DNA of 51,677 nucleotides from Termitomyces sp. T153. Lineage: Eukaryota; Basidiomycota; Agaricomycetes; Agaricales; Lyophyllaceae. The notes below the pieces were generated by a model that had not been told where the DNA came from, searched no databases, and worked only from the letters and a program-made list of their open reading frames with translations. Location of the stretch: positions 1 to 51,677 of the forward strand of contig JACKQL020000204.1 of assembly GCA_018296165.2 (NCBI GenBank), given 5' to 3'. Positions 42,901 to 51,677 of the stretch are shown here, in pieces. A program made the translations under genes and the position numbers. The stretch's first letter is position 1, and each line of letters opens with the position of its first letter.

Positions 42901-43185
42901 CTCCCAAATGAGAAGGAGCTGAAATCAGAATCCATTTTATAATGATGTAGTAGGCTTTAACTCAAGTTGTTTTAATGCTCACTTCCCAAGATGTCAAGTA
43001 TATCATTGATCACATCATTGGACTATATGTATATCATCCTTGGAGATTGATATATTGCACATCAAAGATATTTTAATTGAGCTATTCCCACAGGTACACA
43101 TAAATCTTCATGCATGCTGGATAAAATAAGACCTGTATGAATGTTGTGGAAACCTAAGCTGGCTTGAGAGGAAGTGGAAGCTAAC
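39914..43185. other. Long stretch without recognisable gene
   Basis: 3.3 kb, AT-rich and CpG-poor, with only short open frames (up to 85 codons). On the minus strand near 41120-41190 a hydrophobic stretch (MLKLLLQITLVLASVMFTSI) might be one helix of a decayed membrane protein. No LTR ends, tandem arrays or transposon motifs were seen. This could be old intergenic DNA or heavily decayed genes. Confidence 0.4.
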
Positions 43186-43509
43186 ACACCCTCAACTCAC
43201 CCCAACCTTTGTTCACCCACAGTGCCCACCCCAGCTAACTCTGATGCTCCCCCAACAAACCCCAATAGCTCCCTGGCACATTCCTTGCAGGCCCCATCAT
43301 TTCCCCTTCTCCTCCAAAGCCCCTGGGCCCCTCTGACATCTCTCCTGACCCATACACACATCACTGACTTGCCTCCTCAACCTACCCAACTGCTCTTGAA
43401 CTTCCCAACAGCTACAGGGCAGACTGTGTTCTCATTGGTTCCTATCAGAATATCACCACAGCCTGCCATCTGATCAGAACTGACACCTGTCAACCCCACA
43501 TGGCTCTGA
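43186..43509 (+). repeat. LTR-X copy 4, 5' fragment
   Basis: Words such as GCTAACTCTGATGCTCCC, TCCCTGGCACATTCC and TATCAGAATATCACCAC parallel the sense strand of LTR X (compare 49790-49990). The similarity is cut by the start of LTR Z2 at 43510. It is strongly CpG-depleted. Confidence 0.65.
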
Positions 43510-43772
43510 CTGTAAGGGGATGACCCTTCTGTGGGTAGTCCAACTCTATTTTGAGCTTAGCCCCATGGTACATTACCAGACTGGCCACCTGATCTATTTT
43601 CTATTCTCCTTTTGTCTTGTTCAGTCAGCCCTTTATAGTCATTGGACTCTATTTCTCCTTTTGACATATTGATAGTCATTACTGCTTAGCATACCCAGGC
43701 CACTTACCACATATAGCATTAGTCATAGCATAGCCATGGATGTAGTATTTAAGCTGGTCATAAGGATAGAAT
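43510..43772 (+). repeat. LTR-Z copy 2, truncated
   Basis: It starts TGTAAGGGG like Z1 and shares TATTTCTCCTTTTGACATAT, TAGCATACCCAGGC and GCATTAGTCATA with 20560-20640. The TATA region is GTATTTAAGCTGG. Similarity to Z1 ends near 43772, so the 3' third is missing. Confidence 0.8.
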
Positions 43773-44440
43773 CAGGGTAGGGCACTACAAGTGCATGTGT
43801 CAGACATTGTAGTGGAACATGTTTTTTGTATTGTATGCTACATGTCCAGTAGAGTCCTCTGCATTGTAGCAGAAGTTAACAATGTTATGTCTGCAATGGT
43901 GCCATTGCAATGTTACAATGTGTTGTCATAAACACTCTGAGCAGACATCTTTGACTGCCCTCTTGGTTTGTGGGAGTAGTACATTGTATTGTTGTCAATG
44001 GTATCAGCAGACAGCCACTGTCCACTTTCCATTGTTATATCACATCTGTTACAAAAAGCAGTTCTGTTAGCTGGTGTGTGCCATCATATAACTGTTTCTG
44101 TTGTCTCTGCTTTCTGTTGCTATATGACATCCATTGCCAAAAGCAGTTCTGTTAGCCAGCTTTTTAGGCTGCTCCATTGTTGATTTTTTTGTTCATTGCC
44201 AGATCTCATCACAAAAGCATTTCCATTACAGATGCATTTCCATTTGAAAGCTCTCAGTTTGTCTGTATAGATATCTGTCAAAGTATTAGGCATGGAAAGC
44301 CATTACAGATGCATTTTTTGTAGGGGCAAGAAGCCATCACAGAACTGTTCATCCATTGCAAGCCCAGTGGAAATGACCATGCCAATGCTTGGGGCACTCT
44401 GCAAATGATTCATCAAAATATCATTCTTAGTACAGTATCA

Positions 44441-45236
44441 TGGCTTAGCAGTTCAAAATGCCATCAGGTTATACTTCTCTCTGTCAGGATGAGGGTTCAA
44501 CTCTCTGATCTGACAATTGTTTACTAATTTGGTCTTTTATTTTATTTATTGCACTTTTTCTCCTGTGCTCTAACTGATGTTTAGGCACACTCTGAAGCAA
44601 AATGCTCTCATGGTTTGGGTATTCAGGCTGGCTACCTGCCAAATCCTTGATTGCTGCAGTGCTCTACAGATGCTCTTAATTTGCTTGATAGAGCAGGCCC
44701 ATGTGGCTTGATGGGTTTGAATGTTAGAGGTCTGCTGATGTCTGCAGACTCATATGCTTAGGGCTGAGGGTTCAAATCCCTTGCTTAACATTCTGGTATG
44801 GAAACTTTTTTTTAGTCATCATTTTAATCAACCATTGTTTGTTTCATGATTAACTTGCCTGATATAACAGGTGCTTGTGGTTTAATGGGTTAGAACATTA
44901 GTGCTCTGCCAATGTCTGCAGTCTCATATGCTCAGGTTGAGGGTTTGAATCCCTTGCTTGACATTTGTTGTCTATAAATTTGTTTTGAATTGTTGACTCT
45001 TTGCTACAACATATGCTTGTAGCCAGCTTATCTTTCCAAAGCACTATGCTTTAGTGGTTTGAATTCCTTGCTTGATGTTCTGTAGTTGACAAAAGATTTT
45101 TTAGTCATCATTTCAAATGACAATTGTTTGTTCCAGCAAATGCCTATAATGACATGCTATTGTGAGCCACTATGGATCAGTGGTTTGGATTGTTGGTTAA
45201 GCCACACTTCAACTGTCAAGCCTAGGGTTCAACTCT
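44441..45236 (+). repeat. Cluster of tRNA-like pol III promoter units (copy 2)
   Basis: A/B box pairs: TGGCTTAGCAG 44441 with GGTTCAACTCT 44494-44504; TGGCTTGATGGG 44703 with GGTTCAAATCC 44769-44779; TGGTTTAATGGG 44878 with GGTTTGAATCC 44942-44952; TGGATCAGTGG 45173 with GGTTCAACTCT 45226-45236. A collapsed unit near 45050-45080 keeps TTTAGTGGTTTGAATTCC only. Spacings are 53, 66, 64 and 53 bases. The second and third are sisters, showing a local duplication absent from copy 1. Confidence 0.6.
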
Positions 45237-45381
45237 CTCCCTTGACCTAGCAATTTGCAATTAGTTTTTTTCTGTTTGATTTCCACTATTCCACATAACA
45301 TCTGAATGCTTTAAATGTTTTGTAGCTTCAAGTTTTGTAAATTCCTGTAGGTGCAACACTTTTTCCTGGTGGCCTGGTCCA

Positions 45382-45490
45382 GTGTATACCTATTTCCACT
45401 GCCAGTAGTCTGGTGTATACCTATTTCCACTGCCAGAGGCCTTCCAGCTGCAGCCATCAGTGCTCCAGTGTATACCTATTTCTGCTGCCA
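45382..45490. repeat. GTGTATACCTATTTC block, three copies
   Basis: GTGTATACCTATTTCCACTG starts at 45382, 45413 and (as TTTCTG variant) near 45469, each followed by CCAG. Copy 1 of unit Y has this once, at about 24799. Confidence 0.85.
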
Positions 45491-45648
45491 GAGGCCTTCC
45501 AGCAGTGGCCCTTCTGGCAGGGCTTGGCAGTCCAGTGCACCCATTTTCTCTGGCACTACAGTGTACTCTCATATCTCCTATTAGCAGTGTGGCCACAGCA
45601 TCTTTTTTGCATCTTTTCTCTTCATTTTTACAGGAATTCTATCTACAT

Positions 45649-47688
45649 CAATGGCTCCATTCTCCAAGTTCTGCTTCCAAATCCAAGAAGAAAGCAGTGT
45701 TGCTTATATATTCAAAGTCAAGTGGTGTATATGGATCTTCTGGAAGGGTTTCTACAACACTTGATGTTGTGCTTGATGCAGTTGAAGTTTCTGAGAGAAC
45801 ATCAGCAATGTCAGCAAAGTTGGCTGGGGTGAAAGGGCCAATGGGCCTACATCCACCATAATCTCTTGCTCACTGGAAAGCTTGTTCTGTCAAAAAAATT
45901 AGGTCTGCCAGGTAAATGATGCAAATCGACTCACATTTCTGGTACAGTATCTCAATGCATCTCTTGTCCTCACATGGTGTTACTCTTTCATCATATCTTT
46001 TCCACTCCTCCACATCATTCCCCTGAGGAATAGGGGGAGTACCAGATGAACTTTCATCATCTGGTGGAGTCAAGCAGGCCAATGCATGTTTGGTATCCAT
46101 TGCAAAGTTGCTGTCCAATGGATGTGAATTGTGATCTGGACTGGATAGAGATGGTGCAGAATCACTATCCATTGCAGAAATTGGTGATAGTCCTGGTGGA
46201 ATGATGAGGGGGGGGGGATCTCTCTGGCAGGTTGGTCTGGTATGCAGATGTACATTATATTTGCCAGTACATTATCTGCAGATCTGGCATCTGATGCAAT
46301 AAAAAGAGAAGGAAGACTATCATCCCTCAGTACATTGCCATTGTCAGATAACACCACCTTATCAGACTCATCATCTGTTGCCATAAACAGAGGAGGAAGC
46401 CTGCCATCATTCAGTTCACCTCTGCTGTCAGCCCTGTCACCATTGTCAGACTTGTCATCCATCACTATAAACAGAGGAGGAAGCCTGCCATCATCTGGCT
46501 CCCCTCTGCTGTCTGACCCATTGTTTGATGCAATGAAGAGTGGTGGGAGGTGTTCCTCATCTGATCCACTTTCCTCAGCATGAGACAGAGGTGGAATGTT
46601 GTTAAACTGGTATGACTCAAAAGTCATACTCCTGAGGTCTGGATCATCAAACAATGGATTCTTAACATCTATCTGTACCTCATCACTTTGTGCCAGTGAG
46701 AAGCTTTGCCAAACAAGGGAAACAGGATGGGAAAGTGATTGAGACTGTGCTTGTGCTTGAATAGTGGATGATTTCTTTGTAGGGTGATAGATGAGCCCAG
46801 GATTCTTCCTGCTTTTAAGGAAGAGGTGGTGGAATGGATGGTATGGATTGAAAGGATCAATAGCCTTGTCAAGCATTGATGGAGGTCATGCAGGTGATTG
46901 AGTGTCAGGCACAAAGGTTGAAGAGGCACAGTCAGATAGTATTGCACCATTGCTACTCATAGAACTGGTGATTGAGTCAATACCAGTGAGTTCTCCTAAG
47001 TGTGATGGCACAATAGAATCAGCACCGGAGAGGTGAGCAGAGCCAGGTCAGGCAGACAGACTTGAAAATTGGCAGATTAGGTCATTTGCTGTCAATGGAA
47101 ATTTTAGTCTAGCTGCTGATTGGAACCTGTCTAGCACCAAGAGGGCTTTCTGGTGGATGCTGCTTTGGCTTGACAATTCTTCCTTGTGAGTTGCATTTTG
47201 ATGAAGGAGGAGACAACCCTTGGCAGTCTCATCAGTTAGGTGCTTGGTCTCGATACCTATATAGTTCCACCAATCACAGCCATACCAATGTACAACTTGA
47301 CCTGGATGGGTGGGAACTGTCCATGCCTGAAAAGACTCCTGGACTTCTTGAGGGATGTCATCTTTGTCTGCCAGAGGGTACCAACAGCTCAGACACATGA
47401 TGAGGTCTGGAACATTGTATTTGATGTTGTTGAATGCTGCTATACCCAGATATAGAAGAATATAGTTCTGGCCCAGATATCAAATAAACTACATTGCAAT
47501 CCAAGACACCTTACCAATTCTTTATCCAGGTGTTGTAACATCCATCTATGATTCTTGTGTTCCTCAAGGTTGCTATAAATGGCAAGTGCTGTGTGCACCT
47601 GTGATTCAACATATAATATCAGGTTTTGGAGACCCAGTGACTGTTGGTAAACTGAGGCTTGGGTTTGTAGAGCAGCAGTAGAGGCCAT
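45649..47688 (-). pseudogene. Y gene copy 2 (acidic PPLF-repeat protein, unknown function)
   Basis: Collinear with the gene at 25020-26597/32681-32953. An ATG at 47686-47688 starts MASTAALQTQASVYQQSLGL. A shift near 47470 leads to ILLYLGIAAFNNIKYNVPDL, CLSCWYPLADKDDIPQEVQE and YGCDWWNYIGIETKHLTDET. A long frame then continues through SIHQKALLVLDRFQSAARLK, a stop near 47050, KSRKNPGLIYHPTKKSSTI and about five PPLF(I/M/S) units with DDKSDNG-like acidic tails. A run of ten G at about 46208-46217 shifts the frame. The end reads YDERVTPCEDKR, a TGA in FQ.ARDYGGC, then PFTPANFADIADVL and a stop at 45649. A repaired product would be about 650 residues. N-terminal helices and a Trp-rich middle precede a disordered acidic region. 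No known domain was recognised. Confidence 0.65.
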
Positions 47689-47792
47689 GTCAGAGTGCAA
47701 AGCTATAAGGATTTGGCACAGTTATGAGCTAGTAGTTGGGAAAAGTAGGACTTTTACAGCAGCAGAATCAACAAGGTGGATGGGGCCTGACC

Positions 47793-48906
47793 ATGGACAA
47801 CTTCCCCCTTCAGCATGGAGGTGGGAATAACAATTACTACTACTATAATGCTGGACCCCCACCCCAAAATCAAAACACCCAGAACAACACTCACAATATA
47901 CTGGCATGAGAAGGCAAGCTTGACATTCAGAAGCTGGAGTCCTTCACTGGTCATAACCCCCAGAAATGGAGGACCTTCCTGATCCAGTGCCTTACAATGT
48001 TCCAAGCTGAGCAAATCACTTTCCAGTTTGAGAGCTCACGAGTGGCCTTTGCCACATCATATTGACAGGGCATTGCCTTCAATCACTACACAGCATTGCT
48101 CTGGTTCAATCCCAATAATCCCATACTCTCCAATTGGCTTGCCTTCACTCAGGAATTCTCTAGTAAGTTTGGAGTCTTTGACACTATAGCTGAAGCAGAA
48201 GAAAACCTCTTCAATCTCCAAATGCACAACAACAAGCAATTCACCACCTTCATTGTATGGTTCAAAGAAGAAGCCTACAAGACTGGCTGGAACTACAATG
48301 CCTTCCAGTTTGCTCTCTGCTATGCCATCCCACAATGCATCAAGGATGTTCTCTGCCTTGTGCCAAAACAAACCACATATAATGGCTACAAGGCACTTGT
48401 TACACAGGTTAATCAATGCTACTAGAAAGACTGGAGCAAAAACACAGCATCCCATACCACTTGGAACACCTCCAGTAACACAAACTAGCAGGCCAGAGCA
48501 ACCAATGGCAATTGCCTCTTGATTCCTGCAGCCCTTGTCAATCTTGCATCCCACTTCCTCCCAGGACAAGGACCACCTAGTGCTAATTGACCCCCAGAAC
48601 CCTGCCCACCAGCCTAACTCAATGCTGCCAACTTCCACAAAGCTCCAGAACCCCTGGAACCCATCCTTTATGACTCCCAGGACCCCAATGATGCTCTGGA
48701 CCCTACTGAAAACCAGGAGGCCCTATGCACAAACAAGATCTGGAACAGGCTCTGGATCAATGTACCAGAAGAGATTTAGGAGAGACAATGGAAGGAGGGT
48801 GCATGCATTTTATGTGGTGAGCAGGTACATTTCATTGCTAATTGCCCTAAACACCAGGTGATGGGACATGCCATATGGACCATTGACAGAGAGGACTGTG
48901 ACTACT
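47793..48906 (+). pseudogene. Gypsy-2 gag with zinc knuckle
   Basis: A single frame from ATG 47793: MDNFPLQHGGGNNNYYYYNA, then KLESFTGHNPQKWRTFLIQC, FATSY, a stop, HYTALLWFNPNNPILSNWLA, FTQEFSSKFGVFDTIAEAEE, LQMHNNKQFTTFIVWFKEEA and ALCYAIPQCIKDVL. This is the Retrotrans_gag capsid pattern (W..F...L...F, then the conserved A...L..L.Q). After a disordered Pro/Asn region comes the CCHC knuckle CILCGEQVHFIANC (spacing 2-4-4, Gly of the usual motif replaced). About seven stops interrupt the frame. The 5' LTR is not visible; the element starts abruptly next to repeat Y. Confidence 0.88.
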
Positions 48907-49639
48907 AGTTTATGGAAAAAAAGTCAGCAGTTTAGGTCTCAAAGATGCACTAGACTGCAGACTGGACATCAATGTCTTCTCTGCCCTAGCCATATCTCTC
49001 CATGCAATGGTTTTCTCCCTGGACACCCTCCCAGCACATCTCCCATCCCACTCCTCCCACACCCTTCTCCTCCACACCACCCTTTCCTTCTCCACCAACC
49101 CCATCCCCACTTGAGTCAACAGTGGCACTACTAATAACTTCATCAACAAATCCCTGGCAGCCCTTGCTCTACAATACCTCCAGTACCTCCCCACCCCCAT
49201 CCTCCTCAAGCTCTTTGATGGCAACCCTACCTCTGCTGGAGACATTACCCACTGTGTGGAAACAACTGTAACCTTTGCCAATGGGCAACAATAGGACCTC
49301 TGGCTGCTAGTCACTAAGCTTCATGCCTTCACTCCTATCATCCTTGGTTTCTCATAGCTCTGCACAACCAACCCCTGCATTGACTGGTCTAGCCTTACTC
49401 TCTGCCTCAGCCAGGACAACTTGCCTGACTCCAGACCAGTTCCCTTCAATGTCTCATCCCACTCTGAGGGCCCTAAAGGCACCACTGATGCTCCCTGGAC
49501 CCCCACACAGCTCTGCTCAAAGTCTGCACAATTGTTCATCATTAACATCCAACTTGATGACTCTTCAACAGTCCTCCCCACCCTTGTCAACAGTGGAGCC
49601 TCTGGCACCTTTGTCAGTAACCAGCTCAATCTCCTCCAC
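48907..49639 (+). pseudogene. Gypsy-2 tandem retropepsins (first complete, second N-terminal part)
   Basis: Two aspartic-protease motifs follow gag. The first reads VNSGTTNNFINKSLAALALQ, LLKLFDGNPTSAGDITH, FANGQQ, LWLLVTKLHAFTPIILGFS. The second begins INIQLDDSSTVLPTLVNSGA with SGTFVSNQLNL, then is cut at 49639 by LTR X3 and resumes at 50948. In both the catalytic DSG has become NSG through GTCGAC to GTCAAC, a CpG-type change. Frameshifts and stops occur between and within the domains. Confidence 0.82.
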
Positions 49640-50947
49640 TATCACACCCCACTCCCTGGACTCCCTAACATTGTTACCAACCCACTCGCTTCCCTGGAGT
49701 TCCTTCCAGCACCCCATCAAACTCCCCCAACCATTGTACACCATCAGCACTCACCCTGAGTAACTCCAACACTTCTCCAGCAAACTCTAATGGCCTCCTG
49801 GCTAACTCCAATGCCATCTCTGCAGCTATCAACACTTCCCTCAACTCTCCTAAGCTCCTGGGACCCTCCCCTGTCATTTCTGACTCTGCCACACATCACC
49901 AACTCCTCCCCCTAGTCAGCCTGACTAACCCTGGAGCATCATGACAACCCTGGAACAGCCTGCATCCTCAACTGATCTCATCAGAATATCACTATGACCC
50001 ATCCCCTGATCACAACCAACACCCATCAACTCTGCACAACTCTGTCAAGCCCTGCTGACACACCTGCTGTCCCCTGGAGCTCTCCAGTAGTCAGTATATA
50101 AGTTGTAGAGTAGCTCCTCATACTCCAGTCTTGATATTGCCTTACCTGATGTGTTTCTAATTGTTTCTGTCTTGTGTTTTGTGTTCCATGTTACGTTTCC
50201 TCTTCTCTCAGTCTCCCAGTCTTATCTCAGTGTCCCAGTCTTGTCTTGTCTCTATTTCTATTATTGTTCTCATTAATGTTTTGTATCTCTGCTTGAATCT
50301 ATTTTCATTCCTGTCTCAATCTCATCTTGACTCCATCTTGTCTTGTCTGACTCTGTTTCCATTACCATGCTCAAGTCCTTTCAACTTTAATGCCTTTACA
50401 AACTCTGTGCTTATGATTATGAACTCAAACACTCTTTAAACCAACCTGGGACCTTGCTATTTGCTTGACTCCAAAAGCTATCAACCTCCATTGATCCTCC
50501 CTCAAACTCCAGCCCTGCTCCTATTGCTTGCATAGCCTCTGTTTGCCCCACACCTCTAATACTTGCTTCTAGACCAGTACCTGACACTTCCATCAAGTCT
50601 GACCCTTTCCCCACAACCCATCCTAGACTCCTCTGGACCACCCTGGACTTGTTTGGATCACTCCCCATTGATTGCCCTCACAAGTCCCCCACACTTAGAC
50701 CCTCTCTGAGTGCCCAGTTATCAGTGCAGGGAATCATGTCCACCTAGTAAGGATTTGCCCAGTGTAGCTTCAGGGTGTTGTGGGTGTCAGGTTCCGCCTT
50801 GTTTGGATCACTCCCCATTGATTGCCCTCACAAGTCCCCCACACTTAGACCCTCTCTGAGTGCCCAGTTATCAGTGCAGGGAATCATGTCCACCTAGTAA
50901 GGATTTGCCCAGTGTAGCTGAGCCCCCATGGTCAGCAGAACCTGATG
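49640..50947 (+). mobile_element. Solo LTR X3 inserted in Gypsy-2 protease
   Basis: A CpG-depleted LTR-X in plus orientation: TATCACACC to AACCTGATG (family consensus TGTCAC...CTGACA). The TATATAAG box is at 50095-50102, with AGTCTTGATATT at 50127-50138, 32 bases on. It is flanked by TCCAC (49635-49639) and CCCAC (50948-50952), a 5-bp target duplication with one C/T difference. It splits retropepsin 2 between SNQLNL and HNTLDKPLKLQL. It includes an internal 122-bp exact duplication at 50648-50919. Confidence 0.88.
50648..50919. repeat. Exact 122-bp duplication with inverted junction spacer
   Basis: 50648-50769 is repeated at 50798-50919 without a difference that I can see. The 28-base spacer contains GTGTTGTGGGTGTCAGGTTC (50775 on), the reverse complement of the LTR/Gypsy boundary at about 50938-50958. 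The spacer keeps the older LTR end CTGACA, whereas the boundary itself now reads CTGATG. Confidence 0.9.
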
Positions 50948-51677
50948 CCCACAACACTCTTGACAAACCCCTCAAGCTTCAACTCTCCAATAGGAGCCTC
51001 ACCTCAACTGGAATCACCCAATACCACAACAGCATCCTCACTCTCAACAACAAATCAAGATTCCAGATCTGGCTCCTCATTACCCAGCTCCCCAAATCAA
51101 CTCCAATTGTGCTTGGACTCCCTTGGCTGCAGGACATCAACCCCAACATCAACTGGAAAAACTTCACCATGCAATTCCCTGGCCCTGAAGCAAGCTTAGT
51201 GACTGCCATCCCCCTCCATCTCCAGTTCCTCTTGACCTCCAACATGCCCAACCTTGACTCCAGCCACTCTAAAGCAGCCCAACTCCTCATAGCCCTCAAG
51301 GACAACAAAGGAAGGGAGGAAAGCACACTTCTGCCCTAGTCTCCCTTGAACAAACCTCAATGGCTTCTCCCTAACATCCTCAGGAATTGATACAAAGACC
51401 AACTGTACCCTGACTGACAATGCCAGACCACTCCAGACAACCCTGCCACAACTCTTGACCCAGCTGCTGCCACTCCAACATCCACCTCCATTGATCTGGA
51501 AGCCCTTGAAATCAATTTCATCTACAGGATGGTGACCCTGCTTCCCAACTCCAAATCATACCAGCCCTACAAGAGGAACACCTATGGATGGAAACTACCT
51601 CACCAGAGTAAAAGACAGAGGAACAAATCTTACATGAAGTAGTTCTCCTGGAGTAGGGGAACCTCCAGAGTGGCAGA
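50948..51677 (+). pseudogene. Gypsy-2 retropepsin 2 (C-terminal part) and pol linker, cut by window end
   Basis: AHNTLDKPLKLQLSNRSLTS, TGITQYHNSILTLNNKSRFQ, WLLITQLPKSTPIVLGLPWL, DINPNINWKNFTMQFPGPEA: the second half of a Gypsy retropepsin, in frame from 50948 to a stop at 51337. The degenerate linker after it ends with EEQILHEVVLLE at about 51610-51650, which in these elements directly precedes RT. RT, RNase H and integrase would lie beyond the window. Confidence 0.85.

Larger units (their letters stand above)
43945..47770. repeat. Repeat unit Y, copy 2 (uninterrupted)
   Basis: About 3.8 kb, collinear with 23770-26597 plus 32681-33074. It contains the tRNA-like cluster (44441-45236), a triplicated GTGTATACCTATTTC block and the minus-strand acidic-repeat gene. 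It provides the empty site for X2 (CCTATATAGTTCC near 47257). Gypsy-2 begins directly to its right. Confidence 0.8.

Noticed and set aside
1..51677. CRISPR arrays, riboswitches, bacterial operons or ribosome-binding sites
   Set aside because: None seen; the intron-bearing genes and transposon families show nuclear fungal DNA.

Overview
The window looks like a transposon graveyard from a basidiomycete fungus, probably an Agaricomycete. The evidence is a KDZ transposase with its cysteine cluster, a NACHT-type NTPase gene with short GT-AG introns, a seven-helix membrane protein with the fungal INDAF.IW hallmark, WD40 remnants, and nested Ty1/Copia, Ty3/Gypsy, LINE-like and non-autonomous LTR elements. 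A large, repeat-rich genome such as that of an ectomycorrhizal agaric is my inference; the species cannot be read from the sequence. No rRNA, CRISPR or bacterial-type operon was seen. I found no undamaged protein gene that I could recognise.

Layout. 1-4936: a Copia element (Copia-1), cut by one LTR (A1) and split in its RNase H by another LTR-like insert, ending in its own 3' LTR. 4937-7004: the 5' part of an NLR-like (NACHT) gene with its introns preserved, running in frame into a Gypsy protease. 7005-9803: Gypsy-1 pol, with the RT catalytic core deleted and LTR A2 inserted. 11135-12166 (minus): a broken seven-helix membrane protein gene. 13791-18275: Copia-2 gag-pol, nearly full length but mutated in its catalytic residues. 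19417-20028 (minus): an unrecognised 203-codon ORF. 20144-21920: the 3' end of an LTR-X element, itself hit by a solo LTR (Z1) with a perfect target duplication. 22000-23775: a LINE-like reverse transcriptase fragment.

23770-33074: repeat unit Y, copy 1. It holds a cluster of tRNA-like pol III promoter pairs and a minus-strand gene of unknown function with acidic PPLF repeats. The gene is interrupted by a complete, CpG-rich, 6.08-kb LTR element (X2, 26598-32674, minus). Y copy 2, without that insertion, lies at 43945-47770. 33687-38205 (minus): KDZ transposon, interrupted by LTR A3 and a 40-bp minisatellite. 39291-39913: WD40 remnant. 47793-51677: Gypsy-2 gag and tandem retropepsin domains, cut by solo LTR X3; pol runs off the end of the window.

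Two themes tie the window together. First, almost all of it is stripped of CpG. Stops and active-site losses repeatedly look like CGA to TGA, or a codon-straddling CpG turned to CpA (Asp to Asn), as expected from cytosine-methylation-based silencing. The X2 element is the exception and must be a recent arrival. Second, insertions are nested inside each other, so relative ages can be read from the order of interruption. The most interesting objects are X2 (self-priming signature, antisense coiled-coil ORF) and the Y unit (unknown two-copy gene plus tRNA-like cluster).
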